DNA of 64,000 nucleotides from Pseudomonadota bacterium (GTDB lineage: Bacteria; Pseudomonadota; Alphaproteobacteria; Rhizobiales; Hyphomicrobiaceae), in NCBI GenBank assembly GCA_018242295.1, contig JAFECE010000009.1:1-64000 (forward strand). The letters are read 5' to 3'. This document shows positions 1 to 9,480 of this stretch, piece by piece (position 1 is the stretch's first letter; every line of letters starts with the position of its first letter). Position numbers and translations under genes: made by a program. The notes beneath the pieces were generated by a model. That model had not been told where the DNA came from, searched no databases, and was given only the letters and a program-made list of their open reading frames with translations.

Positions 1-304
1 GGGCGGTGCTTGAACGAGTCAAGTCCATCCCCAATTGGAAGAGGGTGTCATTAAAGGCCATGTGACCCTCCCCAACCAGCAGATAGGTTTGACTCGCCCG
101 CTCCTTACCTCATTGGTTCTGGAAAACCTCGACCATGTTGGCAGGTGGACAGACGAGAGAGGGTGCATATGAGGCCAATGCCCCCCCCACGCAAGAGCTT
201 TTTGACCCTCACGCGGATTTTTTTTCGTCGAGGGCTTCCATCGACTTAACCGAAGATAAAACAATCGATCCGATTGAGGGATCCAAGCGCGACAATTGAG
301 CGAA
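1..304. other. Intergenic stretch at window edge
   Basis: No recognisable gene. The only open frame of note (minus strand, about 80 codons) is rich in Trp, Pro and Arg and resembles no family I know, so I treat it as chance. The right end holds the downstream region of the minus-strand AsmA-like gene, including a weak terminator-like hairpin. Confidence 0.5.
258..276 (-). terminator. Weak terminator-like hairpin after the AsmA-like gene
   Basis: Read on the minus strand, a 6-bp stem CAATCG/CGATTG with a 3-nt loop is followed directly by TTTT. It lies about 30 bases beyond the stop codon of the AsmA-like gene. The stem is short and only half GC, so the call is tentative. Confidence 0.35.
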
Positions 305-2659
305 TTACTCGTCCTGTTTGCCGAGGAATTTGTTCAGCAGATCTTTTGCTTTCTTCTTGTTGGTCGCAGCGGTGCTCGACGGATCCTCGTCGGCCTTTTT
401 GCCGAAGAGCTGATCGACGATCTCGTTGGCATTCTTGCCTTTGAACTTTTTGCCGATCTCCTTGATCGTCTCCACCGTCTTGTCCTTGTCGGAAAGCACG
501 GCTTTGAAGTCGGGACGATAGGAAGGCTTGTCCCAGGAGCCCGTGATGTGAACCGGAACCTCGATCCCGGAGGTTCCCGCATCGCCCGGCTGACCCTCAG
601 CCGCGGCAATGAGCTTCGGTCGGATCGTGTAATCGACGGTGCGCTCGGGCATGCGCGCGGTGCCGGAACCCGTAACCCTGAGCATCGGGCTGATGAGCTG
701 CAGATCCTGGTTCTGCGCGACGCCGTTGACGATGGTGAATGTCGCGCCGAGCGCGCTGAAGTCGGTCTTTTCCGACGGCGCGGTTTTAAATCCTCCAAGG
801 TTGCCCTGCGTCAGGCCGTGTATCGCTCCGGGCAGGTTGAATCCGACAATGGCGCCGTCCGCGAACTGGAAGCCAGCCGTGCCGTTGAGGCTTTCGATCA
901 GCTGCAACTGGCTGGCGCCGTTCGCTGTCAGCTGCAGCGCCACATTGGCGTTGCCCGAAATCCAGCCGAAATTCGCAGAATCTCTGAGGAATGGCAGCGC
1001 TGAAACGCCATTGAGCTTGAAATCCGCGCTGACATTGGCGCTTCCCGCCGAGCCGTCGACGGTGAGGACGCCGTTGCCGTGCCCCTTGTAGAGCGCGACG
1101 TCGTTGAACTTCGCCTGCATCACCAGATTTTTGACCGCAACCTCGACCGAGGATTTGCCGATCGCGATGTTCTTGAACTGAAGCGTGTCGACGTTCATGC
1201 GCGCATTGCCGTCGGCGACGCCGAGAAGCGTCAGGTTCAGCGCCTCGCTCGACCAGCCTAGCCTCTGTTCGACGCCATACACTTTCGAGCCTTGCAGCAG
1301 TTTCTCGATCTGATCGGGCGTCGCGGGCGTTGGCTGCCTTGCGGGCGCCGCTGGCACTGCCTCTGGTTCAGGCGCTGGCTCTGGCGCCGGAGTGGCATCA
1401 CGGCTGGCCGCTGCCCCTTCGGTCGCGAGCGGGCCGGTCACCGCGCTGGTCAGATATTTGTTGAGATCGAGTGCCGAAACGCCGAGGTCGGCCTCGACGT
1501 AAGGCCTGATACCGCCCGTCGTGACCTTGATCGTGCCCCGTGCAGCGGCGCCGTCGAGTCCGAATTCGGCATCCGAGAACACCGTGACGTTGTCGAACGT
1601 CTTCAGTTTTCCCTGGATCGACATTGGCCCGAAACCGGAGACGGGCGGCAGCTGAGTCCCGAACCAGGTGGCAAGCCCGCGCGTCGAGTTCGATTGCGCC
1701 TTGACTCGGCCGTCGAGGAAGGCCCCGTCTTTGACGACGAGGCCGCCGTCATAGGATGCGGTGATCAAGGGATTGTTCGCGTTGAAGGCGAGGTGAGTGA
1801 GCTTTTCCGCGGCGAGCCCACGGACGTCGTCGACCTTGCCATCGAAGTCGAGCCGCCGGTCGTGCCAGACGAGATTGCCGTTGGCGACGAGCGGACTTTC
1901 GAGCGAAGGCAGCCTGAGCGAAACGTTCACCTCCGAGACTTCCGAAACCTTCCCCGAACGCTCGTCGGTAAAGCGGAAGGTTCCATTCTGCAGCGTCACG
2001 TTCTCAATTTTCACATCCGCCGCACGGTCTTCGGTGCTGCCATTGTCCGCCATCGCGACGGCGATGGGCGCCGCGTCAAGCCGGGTTCCGCGCCTCTGCA
2101 ACTGTGCGAGCCGCGTCGGCGCGCTGAAGGCCGCGAACTTCCAATTTCTGCGGCCGTCCTTATCGACGCGCAGGTCGAGCGTGGGGCTCTTGAGCGTCAC
2201 CGCATTGATTTTCGGCTGCCGCTGCAAAAGCGTCATTGGATCGACGCTCGCCTCTAGCGCTTGCGCCTTGAGGAAATTGCCGTCCATTCCTGGCGGACCC
2301 GACAGCGACACGTCTTTCAGCGAGATGCCGAGAACGGGGAAGAAAGTGAACGAGGCGGGTCCCGCGATGACGAGATCGCGGCCGGTACGAGCCTTGACCT
2401 GCTCGGTGATCGTCTGCCGGATCAGGTCGCTCGGAGGGTTGAGCAGCAGATAACCGCCGCCGGCGCCGACGACGGCGATGATGAGAAGGCTGACGTAAAG
2501 CACCCCGGTCCAGAGGCTGCTCCGAGGCGCGGGCGGCCTCCGCCGCCCACCTCCGCCGCCCGGCGGTGGCGGCGTGCGGCGGGGGCCCGATCCAAGGGGC
2601 GCGCGCTCGAAGCTTGGCCTAATCGGCGGCAGCGGCGGCGGCGCGGAATTATACGTCAT
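305..2659 (-). CDS. AsmA family protein
   Basis: Predicted 784-residue envelope protein of the AsmA family, whose members are anchored in the inner membrane and are linked to outer-membrane assembly or lipid transport. The first 50 residues are unusually rich in Pro, Gly and Arg. One membrane segment follows (about residues 50-73), then the AsmA-type opening with IRQTITEQVKARTGRDLVI. The rest is a long beta-rich periplasmic body containing a Pro/Ala linker (about residue 415) and the C-terminal AsmA module, with a Lys-rich tail. The ATG is preceded by GAGGA, which supports this start. It is transcribed divergently from the nuclease gene. The substrate is unknown. Confidence 0.85.
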   Translation of the reverse strand: MTYNSAPPPLPPIRPSFERAPLGSGPRRTPPPPGGGGGRRRPPAPRSSLWTGVLYVSLLIIAVVGAGGGYLLLNPPSDLIRQTITEQVKARTGRDLVIAGPASFTFFPVLGISLKDVSLSGPPGMDGNFLKAQALEASVDPMTLLQRQPKINAVTLKSPTLDLRVDKDGRRNWKFAAFSAPTRLAQLQRRGTRLDAAPIAVAMADNGSTEDRAADVKIENVTLQNGTFRFTDERSGKVSEVSEVNVSLRLPSLESPLVANGNLVWHDRRLDFDGKVDDVRGLAAEKLTHLAFNANNPLITASYDGGLVVKDGAFLDGRVKAQSNSTRGLATWFGTQLPPVSGFGPMSIQGKLKTFDNVTVFSDAEFGLDGAAARGTIKVTTGGIRPYVEADLGVSALDLNKYLTSAVTGPLATEGAAASRDATPAPEPAPEPEAVPAAPARQPTPATPDQIEKLLQGSKVYGVEQRLGWSSEALNLTLLGVADGNARMNVDTLQFKNIAIGKSSVEVAVKNLVMQAKFNDVALYKGHGNGVLTVDGSAGSANVSADFKLNGVSALPFLRDSANFGWISGNANVALQLTANGASQLQLIESLNGTAGFQFADGAIVGFNLPGAIHGLTQGNLGGFKTAPSEKTDFSALGATFTIVNGVAQNQDLQLISPMLRVTGSGTARMPERTVDYTIRPKLIAAAEGQPGDAGTSGIEVPVHITGSWDKPSYRPDFKAVLSDKDKTVETIKEIGKKFKGKNANEIVDQLFGKKADEDPSSTAATNKKKAKDLLNKFLGKQDE

Positions 2660-2934
2660 GCAGTCCTCTTAAGAGCGGCGAACGGGCCGCGTAAAGCGGC
2701 GCGAAATATCGATGCGAATTATGTCACTTACGGGCCATGGGCTGATCCTGCGGCGCACGGTCTGAACGTTCGCGGCGAGGCGCGTCCGGCTGTCAAATTG
2801 GCATCCATCTTCGAAGTTGCCATCGGGCAAGTCATCGGGATTCGAGCTCCGCAGTTGCACGAGCACTCATAGGTTGCATAATTGGAACATAACTTCGCCA
2901 AGGTTGCGACGTATATTCCCAGCACACTTTGGCA

Positions 2935-3660
2935 ATGCCAAAATCGTCTTTCCCGTTACGACTATCGCGCACTTGCCTTCGGGCAGGTGCGCTCTTTCTG
3001 CTGTCGCTTCCGCCAATTGCCGCCATCGCGACGCCGGCGCCGGAAAACGGTCAGCCGGCAATCATCACAGGTTTAGGCCGAGTCGTTGACGGCGACACAC
3101 TCGATGTGGGCGACACGCGCGTTCGCCTCGAAGGCATCGATGCCCCGGAATCGGCACAGACCTGCCAGACTGCAACTGGGGCTTCCTGGCCCTGTGGGAA
3201 GGCTGCGACGGCCATGATGCGCAAATTGGCCGAGCGCCAGGACGTCGCCTGCGACCGCACGGGCACCGATCGCTATCATCGGACGCTCGCGACCTGCTTC
3301 GTCGATGGCGTCGACATCGGTGAAGCGATGGTGCGCGCTGGGCTCGCCTGGGCCTTCGTCAAATATTCAACGGTCTACGTCGCAATCGAAGCCGAAGCGC
3401 GAAAGGGCAACATCGGCGTGTGGCAAGGCCCGGCCGAGGCGCCTTGGGATTTTCGCCGCAACGAATGGCAGGTCGCCGAGGTCGCCGCCCCGAAAGGCTG
3501 CGGGATCAAAGGCAACGTCTCTTCGCACGGCCGCATCTATCACATGCCGTGGGACCCTTGGTACGACAAGGTCAAGATGGACGAACGGCGCGGCAAGCGC
3601 TGGTTCTGTTCTGAAGGAGAAGCCACTGCGGCAGGCTGGCGCCGCGCAGCATCCTACTAG
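2935..3660 (+). CDS. Secreted thermonuclease-family (SNase-like) protein
   Basis: Predicted 241-residue exported nuclease of the staphylococcal nuclease superfamily, which cleaves nucleic acids in a calcium-dependent reaction. A signal peptide (basic N-terminus, then LFLLSLPPIAAIA) precedes the domain. Family motifs are visible: VVDGDTLDV, RLEGIDAPES carrying a catalytic Arg, DRYHRTLATC with the second Asp/Arg pair, and GEAMVRAGLAW. The region after about residue 170 is Cys- and Trp-containing and may be a small extra domain. I chose ATG at 2935 over a TTG two codons upstream. The stop overlaps the stop of the convergent neighbour inside a shared CTAG. Confidence 0.85.
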   Translation: MPKSSFPLRLSRTCLRAGALFLLSLPPIAAIATPAPENGQPAIITGLGRVVDGDTLDVGDTRVRLEGIDAPESAQTCQTATGASWPCGKAATAMMRKLAERQDVACDRTGTDRYHRTLATCFVDGVDIGEAMVRAGLAWAFVKYSTVYVAIEAEARKGNIGVWQGPAEAPWDFRRNEWQVAEVAAPKGCGIKGNVSSHGRIYHMPWDPWYDKVKMDERRGKRWFCSEGEATAAGWRRAASY

Positions 3661-5351
3661 GCGCGGACGGACGTTGCATTGAGGTTTGGCGCGACAACGT
3701 CTTCCCTCTGTGGCTCGAGCCACCCGCGATAGTGCGCGAGCAGCCCGCTGAGCGGCAGTCCAATTCTGACGTCGAAGTGAAAGCGTCCGTCATCACCTGC
3801 GAATTCGCGAGTATCGGATGTCGGCGCCAGAAAGAGGGGCAGCTTAATCGGGCCGATGCGCCAGCCGGCGACGGGCATCCGCACTTCGCCGTTTTCGGCG
3901 CTGAGCCTGAGCAGGATATCGAATGGCCCGAAGCGCTCGGAAACAACGTTGCCGCCTTCGTATCTGAGACGCGACGCAAATCGGCTCCCGTCGAAATTCC
4001 GCTGCCAGATTTCTTCCCCTCCGCAACGATCGACAGTTACCGTCACGTCGGCGCCGCGCGCCGATGCCGGAAAACCGGCGAAAGCTCTCACCACGCATCC
4101 CGCGAGGGAGGTCGCAGCATCGATGTCAGCCTTGCCCGTCCAAACCGGCGGCGCGTCCTGATCGTGGAATGCGCGAACGGCGCTGGGCAATAGACTGTAG
4201 CTCGCGCTTCCGCACGCGGACGCGATGAGGCAATCCGGGCCAGCATGCTGAATGGTTCGCGAGATCGTAAGCGACGGCGGCAACATCTCGGCCTCGATGG
4301 CCGCGAGTGGCAACGCTGTGATTTCCGCGCCCGCCGTCTCGCCGCCAAGAAGCAACAACCGTGTCAACGCAACGACTGGAAGAACCGGAACGTCGGGGCC
4401 TGCACCTTTTTCGGCAATGAGAAGCCAGCGCGCCTTCGTCTGCCGCCCGCTCGCATCGACGCCGGCGCACGTCACCGTCATGCCGCCGCGATCGGTCGAA
4501 AAGAAACGCGTGATGCGTCGCGCTTTCGCCAGCAAGGGAGCCAAAGATTCAATTTTTGCAATCACACCGCGCTGCCGGAGCTGCGCGAGCACGAACAGTC
4601 CGAACTGCTCGATGCGCGACTGAAGCCCGGCGCTGAATGACACTCGCGACCGGACGTTGAAGCGCCGCTGCATCAGCACCGCGTCGGCCGTCTCGACCGG
4701 CGAGAGATAGCGCGTTCCAAGCCGCTCGATCCTGGTGCGACGAAGGCTGCCCCAACCCGCAATTTCGCGTTGCCTGCCTTCTTCGAAGGCCGTGATCGGT
4801 GCGCCGGTATAGGAAAGAATCGCGCGAATGACGGCTTCCCCGACATCGCCGCCGCCTCCCGGCATGATCGCGATATCGATGCTGTCGACACGCTGCCATC
4901 CCGCGGTCAGATCTTCGACGACAGCCATCGACAACGCAGGCGTCGAGCTTGCGCCCGCACGAACGGCGACGCCCCTGGCGCGGGCAACGGCGTCGAGCGC
5001 TGTTCCGAAGTTCAGGAGGTAATCGCGCGCATCGGCAAGATCGATCCAGTGTGCGCCCAAACCTATCGCCGCGCGCGCAAGATTGAAGTTGGCGGATTGA
5101 AATGGGCCCGAGGCGTCGATGACGAGCCATGGCGATAGCAACCGCAGCCGCGCCATGCTCGACGGATCGTCCCTGTCAAAAGCAAAGGGGGTGCAACGCG
5201 CACCCCCTTCCAATTTCTGTGTGAGAGCCTTGGCGCGCTCTTCGCTACGTGATGTGAGCGTGAGTTCGACGCCCTTGATCGTCGCAAGACGCCGTGCCAG
5301 CCGTTGCCCGAAGAAGCCTGTCGCTCCTATCAGCACGATGCGGCGAAGCAC
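3657..5351 (-). CDS. Saccharopine dehydrogenase-like NAD(P)-binding protein (DUF4166-like C-terminus)
   Basis: Predicted 564-residue oxidoreductase-like protein. The N-terminus is a Rossmann fold with IGATGFFGQRLARRLA, typical of saccharopine dehydrogenase and trans-acting enoyl reductase relatives. The C-terminal roughly 200 residues (RNFDGSRFASRL onward) resemble the DUF4166 domain often fused to such proteins. The start is a GTG preceded by GAGGGA. It lies 17 bases downstream of the OmpA-family gene on the same strand, so the two may be cotranscribed. The true substrate is not evident; lysine catabolism should not be assumed because these paralogues rarely act as saccharopine dehydrogenases. 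Confidence 0.8.
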   Translation of the reverse strand: MLRRIVLIGATGFFGQRLARRLATIKGVELTLTSRSEERAKALTQKLEGGARCTPFAFDRDDPSSMARLRLLSPWLVIDASGPFQSANFNLARAAIGLGAHWIDLADARDYLLNFGTALDAVARARGVAVRAGASSTPALSMAVVEDLTAGWQRVDSIDIAIMPGGGGDVGEAVIRAILSYTGAPITAFEEGRQREIAGWGSLRRTRIERLGTRYLSPVETADAVLMQRRFNVRSRVSFSAGLQSRIEQFGLFVLAQLRQRGVIAKIESLAPLLAKARRITRFFSTDRGGMTVTCAGVDASGRQTKARWLLIAEKGAGPDVPVLPVVALTRLLLLGGETAGAEITALPLAAIEAEMLPPSLTISRTIQHAGPDCLIASACGSASYSLLPSAVRAFHDQDAPPVWTGKADIDAATSLAGCVVRAFAGFPASARGADVTVTVDRCGGEEIWQRNFDGSRFASRLRYEGGNVVSERFGPFDILLRLSAENGEVRMPVAGWRIGPIKLPLFLAPTSDTREFAGDDGRFHFDVRIGLPLSGLLAHYRGWLEPQREDVVAPNLNATSVRA

Positions 5352-5368
5352 GGCCGTCCCTCACGATC

Positions 5369-7231
5369 TCAGTACCGCGGATCGCGCGGCGGGGGACCAT
5401 CGTAAGAACCGTACCCATCCTGCCGATCATCGCCATATGGCCGGTCTCCACCCGGTGGCGGCGGCGGAGGTCCGCCATCACGCGCGAGAAGCGGCGTGAT
5501 GCGGCGAACGGCAACGCGGCGGTTCAGCCGTTCCGGGGCTGACGTCGGTACTTTCAGATACTGTTTGCCGTAGCCCTGGGTCGTCATGTTTTCGAACGGC
5601 ACCCGGAACTGCTCGCTCAACACGGCGGCAACGGACTCCGCGCGCCGGTCCGACAGCGAGAGGTTGTCTTCCACTGAACCGACAGCATCTGTGTAGCCTT
5701 CGATCATGAAGACCTCGTTGGGGTTGCGGTCGATGATGCGGTTCATCCCGCGCGCGAGGCGCTCGAGCTTTCGATACTGGCTCGGATCGACATCCCACGA
5801 ACCGAACTCGAAAGTGATATCGTCGAGATCGACACGGCGCATGCGGTCGCGAAGACCGACCGTCGCCCGGATTTCATCGAGCGTATAGTGATCGTCGAAG
5901 TCATCAACCGGCGGAGCGTTGAGTGCCTCGTAGACGTCGTCGTCGCTCGCGCGCCCGTAGTCGACGATGTACTCGTCGCGCGGAATTCGAACGCGTGGCG
6001 GCGGTACGTCGAGAACCGAATTCAGGATCGCCGCACCGGCAGCGACGCCGATACCGATGCCGATGCCTGTCGCGATGCCTCTGCCGATGCCATTATCCCT
6101 GCGGCGGCGATTGTCGATGATGATCACATCGCGCCCGTCCGGCCCGCGCCGGTAGCGGCGGAGAAGTTGTCCGTTCGCGTCGGTTTCCGAATAAACCTTG
6201 TAACCGCCCGGCCGATCGATGATGGAAACGCTCGTGCCGCCCTGGCCTTTTTCAAATCGTGCACCCGGGTCCACACGCCGCAGACGCTCGTTCTCGTCGT
6301 GCTGGATGACGACCTGGTTGTTCTCTTTGAAAATCCGGCGCTTGCCTGGCTCCTCGATGACGACACCCTTGCCGCCGTCGATTTTCACTTCTTTCCGCTG
6401 TTCGCGCATATTTTCGAATCTGCGCTTGGCGTCTTCTGGTGAAAGCGGCCTGTTCGGCTCGCCGAAGTTGTTCGTCTGCTCCGGCGGTAGTGGACGGATC
6501 CCGCCGCCGGGATTGTCGATGACAGGACGTTTGGGCGGCTGGTTGGATCCCTGGTTTGGCGCCTGATCGCGGTCGCGTCCGCCAAATTGTTTCAATTTGT
6601 CTGGCTGGTTCCGGTCGTTGCCCGGGCCGCCAAACTGTTCGTTGAAGTTTTTCGGCTTGCCGTTGAACGGCTGCTGTTGTGGCTGCGGCTCAGCCTGCTG
6701 CTGTTGCGGAGGCGGAACCTTCACCGGGTTGTTCACAACCGGCGGCTTTATCTGCTGATTTTTCTGCTGCGGATTGCCGAACGCGTTCGGGTTGCCCTGA
6801 GGTTGGTTGCCGCCACCGAAATCTCTTGAAGGTCTTTCTCGCTGCGGCCGTTGCTGATCCTGCTGCTGCTGATTTTTCTGCTGCGGATTGCCGAACGCGT
6901 TCGGGTTGCCCTGAGGCTGGTTGCCGCCACCGAAATCTCTTGAAGGTCTTTCTCGCTGCGGGCGCTGCTGATCCTGCTGCTGGCCCTGCTGCTTCTGCCA
7001 TGATCGATCTGGCCGATTCTGTTCCTGTCCGCCGCCCGGCTGTCCAGGCTGCTGCCGGCGATCATTGCCGCCGCGATCATCCTTCCCGTGGCGCTTCGAA
7101 TTGTCGTCCTTGCCGTTATTGTCGCCAGCCGGCGGCTGCCGCTGATCGTCGGCGCGAACGAGCGTCGGCGCGGCGGCAAATACTGCCAGCAGCGAAGCGG
7201 CCGCCAAGATCGCATTTCGGGTAAATGTCAT
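5369..7231 (-). CDS. OmpA family protein with Gln/Pro/Asn-rich repeat region
   Basis: Predicted 620-residue outer-membrane-associated protein. A signal peptide (LAAASLLAVFAAAPTLVRA) is followed by about 250 residues of low-complexity Gln/Asn/Pro/Arg sequence that includes two near-identical 38-residue repeats. Next come a YARE/EENNQVV-type folded segment, a short Gly/Ile-rich zipper (GIATGIGIGIGVAAGAA), and a C-terminal OmpA/MotB peptidoglycan-binding domain with FEFGSWDVDPSQYRKL and IEGYTDAVGSVEDNLSLSDR. The OmpA domain should bind cell-wall diaminopimelate. I placed the start at the ATG directly before the signal peptide rather than 32 codons upstream. Similar EF-like OmpA proteins are common in Hyphomicrobiales; the role is probably structural. 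Confidence 0.85.
   Translation of the reverse strand: MTFTRNAILAAASLLAVFAAAPTLVRADDQRQPPAGDNNGKDDNSKRHGKDDRGGNDRRQQPGQPGGGQEQNRPDRSWQKQQGQQQDQQRPQRERPSRDFGGGNQPQGNPNAFGNPQQKNQQQQDQQRPQRERPSRDFGGGNQPQGNPNAFGNPQQKNQQIKPPVVNNPVKVPPPQQQQAEPQPQQQPFNGKPKNFNEQFGGPGNDRNQPDKLKQFGGRDRDQAPNQGSNQPPKRPVIDNPGGGIRPLPPEQTNNFGEPNRPLSPEDAKRRFENMREQRKEVKIDGGKGVVIEEPGKRRIFKENNQVVIQHDENERLRRVDPGARFEKGQGGTSVSIIDRPGGYKVYSETDANGQLLRRYRRGPDGRDVIIIDNRRRRDNGIGRGIATGIGIGIGVAAGAAILNSVLDVPPPRVRIPRDEYIVDYGRASDDDVYEALNAPPVDDFDDHYTLDEIRATVGLRDRMRRVDLDDITFEFGSWDVDPSQYRKLERLARGMNRIIDRNPNEVFMIEGYTDAVGSVEDNLSLSDRRAESVAAVLSEQFRVPFENMTTQGYGKQYLKVPTSAPERLNRRVAVRRITPLLARDGGPPPPPPGGDRPYGDDRQDGYGSYDGPPPRDPRY
6752..6979 (-). repeat. 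Two tandem 114-bp coding repeats
   Basis: Two copies of a 114-bp unit (6752-6865 and 6866-6979) lie head to tail inside the OmpA-family gene. Each encodes a 38-residue block containing RPQRERPSRDFGGG and QPQGNPNAFGNPQQKNQ. The copies differ by only a few bases, which points to a recent duplication and likely copy-number variation between strains. Confidence 0.9.
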
Positions 7232-7850
7232 GCTGTTCCCTCGAATTATTGCCGCGTCCCCGTATGACGCTGCGTATCGATTTAGCTTCGACGTTCTTCT
7301 TAGTTGGAATTCCGGCAATTGCCGCATCCGACGGCGCCGAAGCTATCCCGTCGACGCTGAGGGATAAAGGCGACCGTATGAAGCCAACGTGAATAGGTTG
7401 CGGCGAAATCGTGGCGGATGATTTCGTTAAAACAGGTATTCGTCATGCATACGCGCGCAAAAATGCGCATTGCCGTTTTAGCGGAATGAATGCGCGACAA
7501 CTTCGAAGTCTCGCGCTCTGCTCAGAAGCAGATCGCGTCGCCCCGCCGAGACGAATGATGTGCCAAGCCGCGCATCGGCCACGCCAGAGCACGGGCGAGG
7601 CGTCGAATACAAAGCCGATAGAGGCACCCTTTCCGCGTCCTCGCGGCCAACAGTGAAGCTTGCAAGCGCAACTCGCTAGATCCCATCGGTGACTTTGACT
7701 CGCGGGCACGCCGGTCGCGGCTGAGGCAACGGAATTTCCAAGCGCCGGTCATAAGTTATTCACGACGTGTCGGCTCTTACGGCAGGACGTTGGGTTTTGT
7801 CGTAATGTCCGTGGTATGATTTCTCACTCCAACCCACGGGAGTTAGACAA
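7232..7850. other. Intergenic region between the OmpA-family gene and the HdeD-like gene
   Basis: About 620 bases with no convincing gene. Frames on both strands give Arg/Ser/Ala-rich peptides without family resemblance. The region should carry the divergent promoters of both flanking genes. A TATGAT box at 7815-7820, about 30 bases before the HdeD start, is a possible -10 element, but no clear -35 pairs with it. Confidence 0.5.
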
Positions 7851-8438
7851 ATGACGTTCGATCAATCGGGTGTCCGCAGCTTCAGAATGGAACTTGCGTC
7901 GTCGCTTCAGGCCCATTGGAAGCTCTATCTGTTCGAAGGCATTGTGCTGATCATTCTTGGCATCGCCGCAATCCTCATTCCTCAAATCGCGACGCTGACT
8001 GTCGAGCTCTTCATTGGCTGGCTCCTGCTGTTCAGCGGCATAGCCGGTCTTTTTACAACCTTTTCGATACGTCCGATGCCGGGCTTCTGGTGGTCGCTCT
8101 TCTCGGCGTTGATCGGGATCGCAGCGGGCCTGGTGCTTCTCTTCTGGCCGATATCCGGCGTGATATCGCTTACGCTTGTTCTCATTGCCTTCTTCATTCT
8201 CGAAGGCATCGCATCGATCTTGTTCGCGTTGGAGCATCGCGCCGAATTGCCGGGAAGCTGGTGGGCCATGCTGTTCAGCGGAATTGTCGACTTGGTGCTG
8301 GCGGGCTTGATCTTCTTCGGTCTGCCATCCTCAGCGGGCTGGGCAATCGGCCTCTTGGTCGGCATCAACTTGATCTTCGGCGGCTGCGCGTTGAGCGCAA
8401 TGGCGCTGCAGGCGCGAAACATCGACACCCGGGCGTAA
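7851..8438 (+). CDS. HdeD family (DUF308) membrane protein
   Basis: Predicted 195-residue inner-membrane protein with six hydrophobic segments in three hairpins, each resembling the DUF308 repeat (WKLYLFEGIVLIILGIAAIL, FWWSLFSALIGIAAGLVLL, WWAMLFSGIVDLVLAGLIF). HdeD of Escherichia coli belongs to an acid-resistance island, but the biochemical activity of the family is unknown. The ATG is preceded by GGGAG at a suitable distance. It stands alone and converges on the alcohol dehydrogenase gene. Confidence 0.85.
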   Translation: MTFDQSGVRSFRMELASSLQAHWKLYLFEGIVLIILGIAAILIPQIATLTVELFIGWLLLFSGIAGLFTTFSIRPMPGFWWSLFSALIGIAAGLVLLFWPISGVISLTLVLIAFFILEGIASILFALEHRAELPGSWWAMLFSGIVDLVLAGLIFFGLPSSAGWAIGLLVGINLIFGGCALSAMALQARNIDTRA

Positions 8439-8446
8439 CGCGTCGA

Positions 8447-8471
8447 GCATCTCTGGTTGTCTCTGAGATGC
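8447..8471 (+). terminator. Possible hairpin between convergent genes
   Basis: A 7-bp stem GCATCTC/GAGATGC with an 11-nt loop lies just after the HdeD-like stop codon and before the stop of the opposing alcohol dehydrogenase. No T-run follows, so it is terminator-like at best. Confidence 0.3.
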
Positions 8472-8496
8472 GCAGTCGATGGAGCGGCGCGGCGGC

Positions 8497-9480
8497 TTAA
8501 GGAACAAGCACCGCCGCCCCGGAAAAGCGTCCCGCCCTGAGATCCGCCAACGCCTCGTTCGCGGCCGTCAACGGATAGATTGTCGTCGTTGTCTTCACCC
8601 CGGCCTTCGGAGCAATGGCGACAAACTCCCTGCCGTCCTGCCGGGTCAAGTTGGCGACCGAGAGGATTTCCCGCTCTTCCCAGAGTATGTAGTAGGGGAA
8701 CGAGGGAATGTCGCTCATGTGGATACCTCCGCAGACGACGCGGCCGCCCTTCCGAACGGCCTTGAGCGCCGCGGGCACCAGCGATCCGACTGGCGCGAAG
8801 ATGATGGCGGCGTCGAGAGGGTCCGGCGGCGTCGCGTCGGATGTGCCGCTCCAGCGTGCGCCGAGAGCGAGGGCGAACCGCTGCGCGGCTTCGTCGCCGG
8901 ATCGGGTGAACGCATAGACCTCGCGGCCCTGCCACCGGCACACTTGCGTGATGATGTGCGCCGCCGCCCCGAAGCCATAGATGCCGATCCGCTCGCCCTC
9001 ACCGGCGAGCCGCAATGATCGCCAGCCGATGAGGCCCGCGCACATCAAAGGCGCCGCTGCGACGGGATCGTCAAAATTGGCCATCGGAAACGCGAAATCA
9101 GCATCCGCAATGGTGTGTGTCGCGAAACCGCCGTCACGCGTGTAGCCCGTGAAGAGCGGGACGTCGCAGAGGTTCTCTCGTCCGCTGGCGCAATAGGGAC
9201 AGTGTCCGCAGACGTGTCCGAGCCAAGGCACGCCGACGCGATCACCAACACGATGATCCGTCGTGCCACGGCCAACCGCGTCCACGATGCCGATGATCTG
9301 ATGACCAAGAATGATCGGCAGCTTTGGAAACGGCAATTCGCCGTCGATGATGTGAAGATCCGTCCGGCAGACGGCGCAAGCCTCGACACGAATGCGTATC
9401 TGGCCACTCTCGGGTATAGGATCAGGCCGCTCTTCGAGCTCCAGTGGCCGTCCGACGGCGTGGAAGACCATGGCTTTCAT
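8497..9480 (-). CDS. Zinc-dependent alcohol dehydrogenase family protein
   Basis: Predicted 327-residue medium-chain dehydrogenase. The catalytic-zinc segment (CAVCRTDLHIIDG, then PIILGHQIIG) is present, as is the four-Cys structural zinc lobe in CGHCPYCASGRENLC. The Rossmann coenzyme domain carries GIYGFGAAAHI. The sequence is closest in style to the group often annotated as AdhP-like or alcohol dehydrogenase with broad substrates. The start at the ATG beginning MKAMVFHAVG gives a normal family length; an upstream extension of 34 codons is Arg-rich and unlikely. The physiological substrate cannot be read from the sequence. Confidence 0.85.
   Translation of the reverse strand: MKAMVFHAVGRPLELEERPDPIPESGQIRIRVEACAVCRTDLHIIDGELPFPKLPIILGHQIIGIVDAVGRGTTDHRVGDRVGVPWLGHVCGHCPYCASGRENLCDVPLFTGYTRDGGFATHTIADADFAFPMANFDDPVAAAPLMCAGLIGWRSLRLAGEGERIGIYGFGAAAHIITQVCRWQGREVYAFTRSGDEAAQRFALALGARWSGTSDATPPDPLDAAIIFAPVGSLVPAALKAVRKGGRVVCGGIHMSDIPSFPYYILWEEREILSVANLTRQDGREFVAIAPKAGVKTTTTIYPLTAANEALADLRAGRFSGAAVLVP

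Noticed and set aside
296..2872. Several long plus-strand frames over the AsmA-like gene
   Set aside because: They are Arg/Val/Glu-rich mirror frames typical of high-GC DNA, with no family resemblance, whereas the minus strand encodes a clear AsmA protein.
3657..5351. Lysine-degrading saccharopine dehydrogenase
   Set aside because: The Rossmann start fits the superfamily, but the DUF4166-like end and lack of lysine-pathway neighbours argue for a different reaction.
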